From: Gemmatimonadaceae bacterium
GTDB taxonomy: Bacteria; Gemmatimonadota; Gemmatimonadetes; Gemmatimonadales; Gemmatimonadaceae
Direction: 5' to 3'
DNA: 64,000 nt
NCBI GenBank assembly: GCA_036496605.1
Contig: DASXKV010000003.1
Coordinates: 62,001-126,000, forward strand
Part shown: positions 52,214 to 60,744 of the stretch, one piece after another
How positions within the stretch are numbered: position 1 is the first letter of the stretch
How the letters are laid out: every line of letters begins with the position of its first letter
Made by a program: the position numbers and the translations under genes
Notes under the pieces: model-generated
What the model was told of the DNA's origin: nothing
Database searches by the model: none
The model's input: the letters and a program-made list of their open reading frames with translations, nothing else

Positions 52214-52462
52214 TCATCGGAGATCTGCGAACCGCCACTCCTCGCGGTAGCGTGTGATCCCGAGCGTGCGCGCCATCAACTCGCCAATCACCGCCGAGAC
52301 GTGCTCGCGGTGGTCGTCGTCGTCCATTCCGTCCTGCGAGGGCGTCGCACCGGCGACGAAATCAATGACCGCGCCCGGCGTGTCGAGCTGCTCGGTGTCT
52401 TCAATCGAGACGCCGAATTCCTCCTCGACGCTCGCGAAGAATTCGTCGAGGGCCCAGCTCAT
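52214..52462 (-). CDS. Acyl-carrier-protein-like small protein, possibly circularly permuted
   Basis: 82 residues from ATG 52462, acidic. Residues 2-40 match the C-terminal half of ACP: helix II (LDEFFASVEEEFGVSIED) then helix III/IV (LDTPGAVIDFV). If ACP is aligned, Ser2 falls at the phosphopantetheine Ser, with the preceding Asp replaced by Met. After an acidic linker (SQDGMDDDD) residues 53-82 (VSAVIGELMARTLGI...EEWRFADLR) look like ACP helix I and the loop up to DLG. So the order of halves seems swapped. It may also simply be a distinct small protein. Confidence 0.5.
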   Translation of the reverse strand: MSWALDEFFASVEEEFGVSIEDTEQLDTPGAVIDFVAGATPSQDGMDDDDHREHVSAVIGELMARTLGITRYREEWRFADLR

Positions 52463-52667
52463 GGCAGGCACTCGTCAGGCAGTACGCCTCCGCGCGTTAC
52501 GAGGAGAGGAATCACGGACGCGGTTGAATATAACCCTGCCATGCCGCTCACCCCGACGCTCGGGAAGCGCCGGCGCAGGTGGTCGTTTGTCACAATTCAC
52601 TCGACGCAACAAAGCGTTCTTCGCGCTGTCTCGTCAAGCCGCGCGAAAGGCCTATATTCCAGCCGAG

Positions 52668-53429
52668 ATGAGCACGAGACGGAAGCGCGGGAAGGCACAA
52701 ACCAACCTCGGCGAGGTCGCGACCGATGAAGCGATCGACGCGCCGCATGGCTCCCGACCGGACCAGGTGTATGCGCGGTTACGCGAGCTGATCGTCGGAG
52801 GCCTTCTCGCCCCCGGCAATCGCATCGTCGAGACCGAGATTGCGACTCGGCTCGGCGTCAGCCGCACGCCCGTCCGCGAGGCGCTGCAGCGACTGCTGCA
52901 GGAAGGCTATGTGATCGACACGCTCGGTCAGCAACAATCGCGTCTCACCGTTGCTCCGCTCACGCGCGACGACGTCCACGAGTTGCTCACGGTCGTCGGT
53001 GCATTGGAAGGCATCGCGGCACATCATGCGGCCTCGCTCAGCACCGACGCGCGTTCAGTGCTGAGCAAAGCGCTGCGCGACGCGAACGCGGAGTTTCATC
53101 GTGCCGGCCGCGCCTCGCCGATCGATCATGAAGCATTGTACGATGCCGACGACACCTTCCATCGGCGCATCGTGGAGTCGGCGGCCGGGCCGCGGCTGCT
53201 CGGCTTGTACGAAGCCGTCAAGCCGCAGGCCGAACGCTACATCCGGATGTACATCAGCATGCTCACGGGCGACATCCGCAGCTCCGTCGCGGAGCATGAC
53301 ACGATCATTGCCGCGATCGGTGACGGGCGTAGCGACGACGCCGAACATGCCGTCGAGACGAATTGGCGGCACGCCGCCGATCGTTTGAGCCGCGTCATCG
53401 AGCTGGCGGGAGAGCGCGGGGCCTGGTGA
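52668..53429 (+). CDS. GntR-family transcriptional regulator, FadR/FCD subfamily
   Basis: 253 residues from ATG 52668. A basic tail precedes the winged helix (RPDQVYARLRELIVGGLLAPGNRIVETEIATRLGVSRTPVREALQRLLQEGYV, residues ~30-85). The FCD effector domain follows, with helices containing the metal/ligand His positions (DADDTFHRRIVES, EHDTIIAAIGDG). It binds an acid metabolite and controls unknown target genes. The following dinB gene begins 3 bp after its stop, a tight link that suggests a shared transcript. Confidence 0.9.
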   Translation: MSTRRKRGKAQTNLGEVATDEAIDAPHGSRPDQVYARLRELIVGGLLAPGNRIVETEIATRLGVSRTPVREALQRLLQEGYVIDTLGQQQSRLTVAPLTRDDVHELLTVVGALEGIAAHHAASLSTDARSVLSKALRDANAEFHRAGRASPIDHEALYDADDTFHRRIVESAAGPRLLGLYEAVKPQAERYIRMYISMLTGDIRSSVAEHDTIIAAIGDGRSDDAEHAVETNWRHAADRLSRVIELAGERGAW

Positions 53430-53432
53430 GCG

Positions 53433-54650
53433 ATGGAGCCGCCGCGGCGCATTCTCCTCGCCGACGCCGACGCATTTTTCGTCGCGGTCGCTCGGCTTGT
53501 CGATCCTGACGGTGCGGGTCGTGAGCCTTTGCTCATCGTCGGCGGAACGCGGGAAAGCCGCGGCGTCGTTTGCTCCGCCTCGTACGAAACGCGCAAATAC
53601 GGCGTCCGCTCGGCGATGCCGATCTCACGCGCCCTCCGGCTCTGCCCCAATGCGGTGTGCGTGCCCGTGCCGCGAAAGGCCTGCTCGGAGAAGCACAAGG
53701 AGATTCGCGGTGTCCTCGAGCGCCACGCGCCGGCCGTCGAGGGCGCGAGCATCGACGAGTGGTATCTCGACCTCGGTGGGACGGAGGCGCTGTACCGTAA
53801 CGAGGCGCTCGCCGACACGGCCGCGCGCATTCGCCGCGACGTCGTCGGCGAGACGGGAATTTCCGTTTCGTTCGGCGGCGGCACATCGAAGCTCATCGCG
53901 AAGCTTGCCGTCGAACACGCGAAGCCGCGCCCTGGAAACTCGGCGACCGGCGTCCACGTGGTGCCGGCAGGAAAAGAACACGAGTTCATGCACGTCATCG
54001 CCCTCGCCGAGATTCCACTGATCGGTCCGCGATTCCAGGATCGCCTCGCGCGGCTGGGAATGCGCACCGTACCGGACGTGCTGCAATACGACGAGGCGAC
54101 GCTCGCGCAGTGGTTAGGCAAGCGCGAAGCGGCGTGGCTCTGCGCCCGCGTACGAGGCATCGACGGTACACACGTCGAAACGGATCTCGACGCGAAGAGC
54201 ATCAGCCGCGACGAGACCTTCTCGGCCGACATCGACGACGACGCGGAGCTCCAGCACGAGCTACTCGCGTTGCTCACGCGCGCCGCGGCTGATCTCCGTG
54301 CCGACGGGATGGCCGCGCGAACGATTCGCGTGAAGATCCGCGACTGGGATTTCCGGACTCGTCAGGCAAGTCGGACCATCGATCGGCCCGTGATTGCCGA
54401 CCGCGTCATGTTGAACGTCGCAACGAGTTTGTTGCGCAAGCTGCGCGCGGCGCGCCGCGTGCCCGCTCGTCTCCTCGGTGTGGCGCTGTCGTCGCTCGCG
54501 GTCGACGCGAGCGCCGATCAGCTCAACCTGTTCGACGCGATTGACAGCCGGATCGTCGAGACGGAGCGCGATCGGAAGGTCGCGCGCGTCGTCGATCGAG
54601 TTCGATCACGGTTTGGGGATAAGGGGATTTTGCCGGGTGGGCTCGTCTGA
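53433..54650 (+). CDS. dinB: DNA polymerase IV (Y-family, DinB)
   Basis: 405 residues. The palm motifs hold the catalytic acids: DADAFFVAV (with the Phe steric gate next to it) and GASIDEWYLDL. The HhH segment follows (IPLIGPRFQDRLARLGMRTVPDV), then the little-finger domain. The C-terminus has QLNLF, a canonical beta-clamp binding motif. The W in SIDEW replaces the usual A of SIDEAYLD. It allows bypass synthesis of damaged templates. I found no LexA box in its upstream region. Confidence 0.94.
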   Translation: MEPPRRILLADADAFFVAVARLVDPDGAGREPLLIVGGTRESRGVVCSASYETRKYGVRSAMPISRALRLCPNAVCVPVPRKACSEKHKEIRGVLERHAPAVEGASIDEWYLDLGGTEALYRNEALADTAARIRRDVVGETGISVSFGGGTSKLIAKLAVEHAKPRPGNSATGVHVVPAGKEHEFMHVIALAEIPLIGPRFQDRLARLGMRTVPDVLQYDEATLAQWLGKREAAWLCARVRGIDGTHVETDLDAKSISRDETFSADIDDDAELQHELLALLTRAAADLRADGMAARTIRVKIRDWDFRTRQASRTIDRPVIADRVMLNVATSLLRKLRAARRVPARLLGVALSSLAVDASADQLNLFDAIDSRIVETERDRKVARVVDRVRSRFGDKGILPGGLV

Positions 54651-54724
54651 TGGTTGGTGGTCGCTGGTCGTTGGGAGCTGGTGAATCATCAACTCCCAAC
54701 CTCCAACCGCCAGCCACCAATCAC
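54650..54724. repeat. Intergenic palindrome, GGTTGGTGGTCGCTGG class, between convergent genes
   Basis: Left arm GGTTGGTGGTCGCTGGTCG pairs with right arm ACCGCCAGCCACCAATCACGG; the centre has GTTGGGAG...CTCCCAAC. It fills the gap between the dinB stop and the stop of the minus-strand M23 gene. Probable bidirectional terminator. Confidence 0.75.
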
Positions 54725-55584
54725 GGTTGTTCGGAGCCCGTCCCGGCGGGATGGTGTGCCGCGGGACTGCCTGCCTGAATCACCGGCGCGGGATCGGCCG
54801 ACTTCTGCATCGGCGTTAGGCGCGCCTGGATGAGGTACTTCAGTGGATCGACTGGCTCGCCACGTACCCGTACCTCGAAGTGCACGTGCGCGGCCGTCGA
54901 GAGACCGGACGACCCCACCAAAGCGATGACGTCGCCGAAGGAGACGAAGTCGCCGACTTTGACCTTCACGGCGCTGCAGTGTGCATAACGACTCGTCACA
55001 CCGGCGCCGTGGTCCAGCTCCACCATCAAGCCGTCGCCGAGCTTTCGGCCGACGAAGATGACGCGTCCCGCAGCCGGCGCGGTGATGTTCGAGCCATACG
55101 GCGCGGCCACGTCGACGCCCTTATGCGGCCGGAAGATCCGGAGAATCGGATGCCAGCGCGAGCGCGAGAAGCGGCTCGTGATCGGACCCACCGCGGGCAG
55201 CGCGATCCCGCGCGCGGGACGCGCCAGCCCGACCTCGGTGACTCGTGCGCCGCTCCGACCGACGCTCTTCGCGTTATGCGCCCCCGACTCGTCTTCCGCA
55301 TCGGGCACGTCGAGATCGGCGATGCTCTGGAGCGAGTCGGTGAGCGTGAGAATCATCTGATGCGCGTCCGCGAGCTCGTCCGCGGTCGCCGTGACCTGCA
55401 GCGAATCGCCGAACACCACGATGCCGAGTCCGGTCATCGTCAGTGTGCAGAGGCCGGCAATCGCAAGCGCAATTCGGACATGTCGACGCCGAATATGCAC
55501 CGCGCGTGTTTTGCGCAGTGGATTCGGCGGGACAATGAGAATCGTCCATCCGGTCTGTCGTTTCGGGCGCTGCTTCGTCGCCAT
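54721..55584 (-). CDS. M23-family metallopeptidase, membrane anchored
   Basis: 287 residues. A basic N-terminus and one membrane helix (about 37-58) put the catalytic domain outside. The LytM fold is seen as FRPHKGVDVAAPYGSNI (H...D), LDHGAGVTSRYAHCSAV and AHVHFEVRVRGEPVDP (H-x-H), so all four metal ligands are present. It is a peptidoglycan DD-endopeptidase of LytM type. The bactofilin gene precedes it with a 9-bp gap; bactofilin/LytM pairs control cell shape in other bacteria. Confidence 0.9.
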   Translation of the reverse strand: MATKQRPKRQTGWTILIVPPNPLRKTRAVHIRRRHVRIALAIAGLCTLTMTGLGIVVFGDSLQVTATADELADAHQMILTLTDSLQSIADLDVPDAEDESGAHNAKSVGRSGARVTEVGLARPARGIALPAVGPITSRFSRSRWHPILRIFRPHKGVDVAAPYGSNITAPAAGRVIFVGRKLGDGLMVELDHGAGVTSRYAHCSAVKVKVGDFVSFGDVIALVGSSGLSTAAHVHFEVRVRGEPVDPLKYLIQARLTPMQKSADPAPVIQAGSPAAHHPAGTGSEQP

Positions 55585-55593
55585 CGCCCAGTC

Positions 55594-56049
55594 TTACGCT
55601 TCGGAACCGGCGAGCGCCGTTGCGGGCGTCGGCATGGGCGCGCGCGCTTTCACTTTCGCGGGCCGCTCCTTTGCTGCCGGCGTTGACGTCACGGTAAGGC
55701 GTCCCTGGACGACGCATCCTTCCTGAATCATGATCGCGCCGGCATCGATGTCACCGGTGACGACGGCGCTCGGTTGCAACTCGATGCGCGTCGTGGCGGA
55801 CACGTTGCCCTGCACGGATCCGCCAACGATCACTTCGCGCGCCGAGATGTCGCCGACGATGGTCGCGCCCTCGCCGACGACAACGACGTCGGCGCGACGA
55901 ATCGACCCATCGAGTCGGCCGTCCACACGCAATGTGCCTTCGGTCTCGATGTCGCCGCGGACGGTGAGCTGCGCATCGAGCACGGAATACCCCGCGCTCG
56001 TGGCGGGAAGATTGGACGGATCGGTTCGGCGTTTCTTGAAGAGGCTCAT
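55594..56049 (-). CDS. Bactofilin family cytoskeletal protein
   Basis: 151 residues. The bactofilin core (about 25-115) is a right-handed beta-helix shown by repeated six-residue turns: LTVRGDIETEGTLRVDGRLDGSIRRADVVVVGEGATIVGDISAREVIVGGSVQGNVSAT. Flanking tails are disordered (AKERPAKVKARAPMPTPATA). Bactofilins form filaments without nucleotide and recruit cell-wall enzymes. With the adjacent M23 peptidase it probably directs local wall remodelling. Confidence 0.93.
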   Translation of the reverse strand: MSLFKKRRTDPSNLPATSAGYSVLDAQLTVRGDIETEGTLRVDGRLDGSIRRADVVVVGEGATIVGDISAREVIVGGSVQGNVSATTRIELQPSAVVTGDIDAGAIMIQEGCVVQGRLTVTSTPAAKERPAKVKARAPMPTPATALAGSEA

Positions 56050-56469
56050 CGAAAGTCCCGCGCGGTGAGAGGTGAAGCGATGAAACTCCGCGGATGAAAC
56101 GAAAGCGACGCGGGCTTCGGTGTTCGACGTCGCGAACTCGGCCGGCGCGTGCGTTCTGTGTAGTGGACGACCACGCGCACTCGATGATTACACTGAATGG
56201 ACACTCAATTTCACATTGCGCATCAACGTGAATTCATTCGAATTCACTGACAATTCGTAACGCTCGTATACTCGCGTGTCGCGAAATACGACGGCGGTGA
56301 TCGCTCGCACATTTTCGTCTTACTGATTTCATCGCGCGCTGCGTCAGCGCGACTCGTTCGCGCGGCCGAATTGTCCGCGCCACATTTTTTTCACACATTG
56401 GAGTGCTTCTTTTCAGTATCGGTCATCCGCACCACAACCACACGTCGATCCGCCCTCGAGTCGAAACCC
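56050..56469. other. AT-rich divergent intergenic region (420 bp) with palindromes
   Basis: Located between bactofilin (minus) and an enoyl-CoA hydratase (plus). It is noticeably richer in A+T than the surrounding genes. Recognisable items are the palindrome GTGAATTC-N4-GAATTCAC at 56228-56247 and a GCGCTG-CGT-CAGCGC hairpin near 56333-56352. No gene was seen; a frame that opens at 56371 continues into the hydratase but has no matching domain in its first 33 residues. Confidence 0.5.
56228..56247. promoter_or_regulatory. Palindrome GTGAATTC-ATTC-GAATTCAC, possible operator
   Basis: Perfect 8-bp inverted repeat around a 4-bp centre, inside the AT-rich divergent region. The size suits a dimeric repressor site. 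The regulator is unknown. Confidence 0.4.
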
Positions 56470-57261
56470 ATGACCTTCGATCACCTTCTCGTCGCGACAT
56501 CCGCGACCGGCGTCCGTACCATCACGCTCAATCGTCCCGAACGCCTCAATGCGGTGAATCCCCGCCTCGCGGACGAATTGCCCCGTGCGATCGACGACGC
56601 CGCGCGCGATGACGCTGTTCGCGTCGTCGTCATCACCGGCGCGGGTCGCGGCTTCTGCTCTGGGCTCGATCTGTCCGAGCCGCCACGATTGCCCGATGGC
56701 GATCTTCACGAGCGACTCGACCCGCTCGCGTGGGTCGGTCGTTGGGTCGTTGCGTGCGTGCAATGCGAGAAACCTCTCATCGCGGCAATCAATGGGTCGG
56801 CTGCCGGCGCGGGGTTCGGTCTCGCGCTTGCCACCGACATACGCCTGATCGCGCGGAGTGGGCGCGTCACCGCCGGCTACGTACGACGCGGCCTGAGTCC
56901 CGATGCTGGCGTGAGCTACACGTTGCCGCGCCTGGTCGGCCTCGCGCGAGCGAGCGAGATCATTCTCACCGGTCGTGATCTCGATGCGGACGAAGCACAA
57001 CGAATCGGACTCGTCGCGGCCGTGTTCGACGACGCGACCTTTGGTGCCGATGCCATGGCGTACGCCGAGCGAGTCGCTGCCGGACCGCCGATCGCGTACG
57101 CGCTCACGAAGCGCCTGTTGTCCACGACGTTCGATGTCGCGCTCGAGGATCATCTCGCACGTGAGCTCACTTCGATCAAGGTGTGCTTTGCGTCACATGA
57201 TGTCGCCGAGGCGATCCGCGCCTTCCAGGAGAAGCGGGCTGCGGTGTTTCGCGGAAGATGA
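56470..57261 (+). CDS. Enoyl-CoA hydratase/isomerase family protein
   Basis: 263 residues from ATG 56470. Crotonase motifs: ITLNRPERLNAVNPRLADEL, ITGAGRGFCSGLDLSEP (first oxyanion loop), and AAINGSAAGAGFGLALATDIRLI (second loop). The usual second catalytic Glu positions are in GLSPDAGVSYTLPRLVG, where D replaces E, as in PaaG-type isomerases. It probably acts on enoyl-CoA esters; role in phenylacetate or fatty-acid breakdown not shown by neighbours. Confidence 0.88.
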   Translation: MTFDHLLVATSATGVRTITLNRPERLNAVNPRLADELPRAIDDAARDDAVRVVVITGAGRGFCSGLDLSEPPRLPDGDLHERLDPLAWVGRWVVACVQCEKPLIAAINGSAAGAGFGLALATDIRLIARSGRVTAGYVRRGLSPDAGVSYTLPRLVGLARASEIILTGRDLDADEAQRIGLVAAVFDDATFGADAMAYAERVAAGPPIAYALTKRLLSTTFDVALEDHLARELTSIKVCFASHDVAEAIRAFQEKRAAVFRGR

Positions 57262-57269
57262 GTCGACGA

Positions 57270-57974
57270 TCACTTCGATCGTCGCACTGCGCTCTTTTTC
57301 TTTGCCGCCGGCTTGCGACGCGCCGCCGGCGATGCCCGCTTCTTCCCGGCGGCGATGTCGTCCATGGTCCTGCCGCTCACGACCGACGTCATCGCGTCCT
57401 CGACGATGTCTCGCGAGCTCGATGCGTACTCGTCACGATGCTTGATGAGCAGCCACTGCGGGCGTCCCGGACGCTTCATGCGCACCAACACCCAGCCGCC
57501 GCGCAGTCGCTCGCCGTTGAGCACGAATTTGAGATCACCGCGCGCGTAGCCCTCACGCAGCGCCTCGACGCCGCCATCGTTCTCCGCGTCGTACGTCCCG
57601 CGATCCCACAGCATGACCGTTCCGCCGCCGTACTCGCCTTGTGGGATCGTTCCCTCGAACGTGTTGTACTCGATCGGATGATCCTCGACCTCCATTGCTA
57701 GTCGGCGAACCGACGGATCGTAGCTGGGACCCTTGGGAACGGCCCAGCTCTTCATGACGCCGTCGAGCTCGAGGCGAAAATCGAAGTGCAACTGACTGGC
57801 CGCGTGCTTCTGTACGACGAAGTGCAGCGTCGGCGCTCGCTTCGCGCGCCGCACGCCGTGGCCGCCTGTGCTGCTCCTGGTTCCTCCGGCAGGCTCGCGT
57901 GTCTTGGTGAAATCGCGCTTGCGGCGATACTCGGTCAGCTTCTTCGTCCCCCCGCGTCGTGTCTTCGTCGCCAT
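57270..57974 (-). CDS. Stand-alone DNA ligase D-type 3'-phosphoesterase
   Basis: 234 residues from ATG 57974. The LigD phosphoesterase core is visible: LHFVVQKHAASQLHFDFRLELDGVMKSWAVPKGPS, HPIEYNTFEGTIPQGEYGGGTVMLWDRGTY and GGWVLVRMKRPGRPQWLLIKHRDEYA; the H-x-H and D/E residues bind Mn2+. No ligase or primase-polymerase domain is attached. The C-terminal tail is Lys/Arg/Ala-rich (KKRASPAARRKPAAKKKSAVRRSK) and could bind DNA. It trims 3'-phosphate or ribonucleotide ends in repair. Confidence 0.9.
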   Translation of the reverse strand: MATKTRRGGTKKLTEYRRKRDFTKTREPAGGTRSSTGGHGVRRAKRAPTLHFVVQKHAASQLHFDFRLELDGVMKSWAVPKGPSYDPSVRRLAMEVEDHPIEYNTFEGTIPQGEYGGGTVMLWDRGTYDAENDGGVEALREGYARGDLKFVLNGERLRGGWVLVRMKRPGRPQWLLIKHRDEYASSSRDIVEDAMTSVVSGRTMDDIAAGKKRASPAARRKPAAKKKSAVRRSK

Positions 57975-58109
57975 TGCTGCGCTCCTCGGGATCAGCGTGG
58001 TGCCGTGTACGCAGCGGGCAAGGGGCATGCCTTCCGAGCATGTTTCGCTAGTCTTCATTTCAACGTCGCGGTTCGCGCGACGATTGAACTGTCTTCCGGA
58101 GAATTCGTC

Positions 58110-59732
58110 GTGCGCCGCTTGCTTTTGTGTTGCGCAGTCGCCGTCGTCGCGGGCTGTCACGCGTCGTCGACTTCCTCGGCCGTCGCGCCCGCGTCCACGC
58201 CGCGCCCCGTCTCGTCCGCGCGATTCGACATCGCGTATCGTATCGCGATGCCGGATCCAACCGCGCATTTCTTCAACGTGACGATCGACGTCGCCAACAT
58301 CACCGACGACGTCGTACGACTGCAGATGCCGGTGTGGTCGCCCGGCCGGTACGCACGATTCGATTTTGCACGCACCCTGCAGGACCTAACGATCACCGGA
58401 CCCAATGGTGCTGCGCTGCAACCGGACCGTGAGAACGGATCGCTCTGGCGCGTGACGCTCGGCGGCGCTCGCTCGATGACGGTGCGTTATCGAGTGTTCG
58501 CGAACACTCTCTCGGGCACCTTCAGCGTGCTCGATACCGCGCACGCCAATTGGAACGGCGCCTCGGCGTTCCTGTACGTCGTGGATCACAAGCAGGATCC
58601 GGTAACGCTGCACGTTGATCTACCGGGCGGATGGCACATCGTAAACGGTGACGCGCGTGTGAACGACCAGACGGACTACCATTTCGAGAACTATGATCGC
58701 CTGATCGACACGCCGACCGAGGTCGCTCCGGCGCTCATGGTGGACACTTTCACGGTCGATGGCCGCATCTATCGAACGATGGTGCATCACAACGGTCCGT
58801 CGACGGCGCCGCAACGACGTCGCTTTGTCGGCGACGTCGAGAAGATCGTGCGCTACGAGAACTCGGTGTTCGGTCCACCGCCTCTCGAGATGTATACCTT
58901 CATCTTCAACATCGGCTACACGGGCGGTGATGGGATGGAGCACCTCTACTCCACTCAGATCATCAACAGAAATCCGTGGCGAGACCAGGACACTCCGCTT
59001 GCCGGGATCAGCACGGCGGCGCACGAATACTTCCACGTCTGGAACGTCAAGCGCGTTCGTCCCATCGCCCTCGGCCCATTCGACTACACACGCGAGCAAT
59101 ACCAGCCCAGTCTGTGGGTCGCGGAAGGATGGACGCAGTACTACGGCCAAGTGGCGCTGTACCGGGCAGGCGTGCTGCCGCCAGCGGGCTTCTATGCGAT
59201 GGTCGCGAACTCGATCATACGATGGAATCTCGTCGACCCTGGACGCAAGGAAGTCTCGGCGCGCATGTCGTCATTCGAGGCACCGTTCTGGGACGGCGCA
59301 CAACCTGGATACGCGGTGAATCCCGGGAGCTTCTTCAGCTACTACACAAAGGGCGCTGGGCTCGCGCTGTACTTCGACCTTCTCATTCGCTCACGAAGTC
59401 AGAACGCGCGCTCGCTCGACGACGCCTTTCGCAACCTCCGACATCTGAGCTGGGAACAGCCTAACGCCTCCTATTACTTGCAGGGACGCGGCTATACCGA
59501 GGACGACGTCGAGCACGCGGTGAGTGAGGCCGCGGGCACCGATCTACACGATTGGTTCACGCGGCACGTCGGAGGCGTCGAAGATCCCGACTTCGAGGAA
59601 GCACTGGGATGGGCCGGGCTGCGGCTCGTCCGTAGCGCGAATGATTGGACGATCGAGGAAATGCCGAACGCGACGCCGGCTCAACTGCGTGTCCGCGCTG
59701 GTTGGCTGGCCGGCAAATCCGGATCAGCTTGA
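58110..59732 (+). CDS. Secreted M61-family (glycyl) aminopeptidase-like protein
   Basis: 540 residues from GTG 58110, preceded by GGAG at 8 nt. A lipoprotein signal (LLLCCAVAVVAGC) starts the protein. The M61 signature HEYFHVWNVKRVRP (HExxH near 305) is followed by the third-ligand Glu in LWVAEGWTQYYG. N-terminal FNVTIDVANITDDVVRLQMPVWSPGRYARFDFA is typical of the family. The C-terminal PDZ domain found in many relatives is missing: it ends soon after the catalytic part. Active-site residues are intact. Confidence 0.88.
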   Translation: MRRLLLCCAVAVVAGCHASSTSSAVAPASTPRPVSSARFDIAYRIAMPDPTAHFFNVTIDVANITDDVVRLQMPVWSPGRYARFDFARTLQDLTITGPNGAALQPDRENGSLWRVTLGGARSMTVRYRVFANTLSGTFSVLDTAHANWNGASAFLYVVDHKQDPVTLHVDLPGGWHIVNGDARVNDQTDYHFENYDRLIDTPTEVAPALMVDTFTVDGRIYRTMVHHNGPSTAPQRRRFVGDVEKIVRYENSVFGPPPLEMYTFIFNIGYTGGDGMEHLYSTQIINRNPWRDQDTPLAGISTAAHEYFHVWNVKRVRPIALGPFDYTREQYQPSLWVAEGWTQYYGQVALYRAGVLPPAGFYAMVANSIIRWNLVDPGRKEVSARMSSFEAPFWDGAQPGYAVNPGSFFSYYTKGAGLALYFDLLIRSRSQNARSLDDAFRNLRHLSWEQPNASYYLQGRGYTEDDVEHAVSEAAGTDLHDWFTRHVGGVEDPDFEEALGWAGLRLVRSANDWTIEEMPNATPAQLRVRAGWLAGKSGSA

Positions 59733-59748
59733 ACGGGCGGCTTCGCCA

Positions 59749-60744
59749 CTACGCAACTCGCTCGCCATCCATCGACGCCGGCAGAGTCGTTAGGCGTCGG
59801 CCTGTCGGCGCCTGCTCTGCTTTCGCGGCGTTGGCGAGCGTGATGAGCGCCACCGCGCCGAGAATGATCGCCGCCGCGACGAGCATGCGTGGAGTGAGCG
59901 GTTCGCCCGCCACCGCCCATCCAAGGATGACCGCGATCACCGGATTCACATACGCATATGTCGACGCCTTGGCGGGCGTCGTCGCACTCAACAGATAGAT
60001 GTACGCCGTGAAGCCGAGCAGAGACCCGAAGGTCAGAAGATAGAGATAGCCGAGCCACGATGCCGTCGTCACGGCGGCAAGCGTGAAATGCTGCGGTTCG
60101 CCCGCCAGCGTGCTGACGAGGAGAAAAGCGGCACCGCCCGCGAGCATCTGCATTCCCGTGGCGAGCTGCGCCGACGTCGACCGCGGTGCATAACGACTGA
60201 ATATCGAGCCCAGCGCCCAGAGGAGCGAGCCGACCACGGGCACGAGCGCGGCACGCACATCGATCCGCGACGCTCCACGCGGAGCAATCGCGTCGGGTCC
60301 GATCAGGAGCACCAGACCGATCAGACCGAGCCCGAGACCGACGAACACGGCGCGCCCCGGCCGCGTGCCCCCTGGACGCAACCAGTCGAGTGCGACCATC
60401 CACAGCGGAACGATGGCGACAATCAGCGCGACCAGTCCCGAAGCGACGTGCTGCTCGGACCAGATGACGGCGCCGTTGCCGCCGACGAGCAGCAGTACGC
60501 CGGTGACCGTGGCGGCGCGCCATTGCGCACGCGTCGGAGCAACGGCGCCACGCTGGCGTGACAAGGCGTAGAGAATCAGCCCGGCGATGACGAATCGGGT
60601 GCCTCCCATGAGGAAGGGAGGAATAGTCTGGACGGCGTAGTGGATCGCGAGATACGTCGATCCCCAGATGGTGTACAGGGCGGCGAACGCCGCGATGACG
60701 TGGCGCCGCGATACCGCCGGTGCCTTGGCGTGCGAGACGCTCAC
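59749..60744 (-). CDS. DMT superfamily (EamA) transporter
   Basis: 331 residues with ten hydrophobic segments and two EamA repeats. First repeat: AFAALYTIWGSTYLAIHYAVQTIPPFLMGGTRFVIAGLILY; second repeat: GYLYLLTFGSLLGFTAYIYLLSATTPAKASTYAYVNPVIAVILGW. The family exports amino acids or other metabolites. The upstream Lrp/AsnC gene overlaps the start by GTGA, so the transporter is likely under its control. Confidence 0.9.
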   Translation of the reverse strand: MSVSHAKAPAVSRRHVIAAFAALYTIWGSTYLAIHYAVQTIPPFLMGGTRFVIAGLILYALSRQRGAVAPTRAQWRAATVTGVLLLVGGNGAVIWSEQHVASGLVALIVAIVPLWMVALDWLRPGGTRPGRAVFVGLGLGLIGLVLLIGPDAIAPRGASRIDVRAALVPVVGSLLWALGSIFSRYAPRSTSAQLATGMQMLAGGAAFLLVSTLAGEPQHFTLAAVTTASWLGYLYLLTFGSLLGFTAYIYLLSATTPAKASTYAYVNPVIAVILGWAVAGEPLTPRMLVAAAIILGAVALITLANAAKAEQAPTGRRLTTLPASMDGERVA

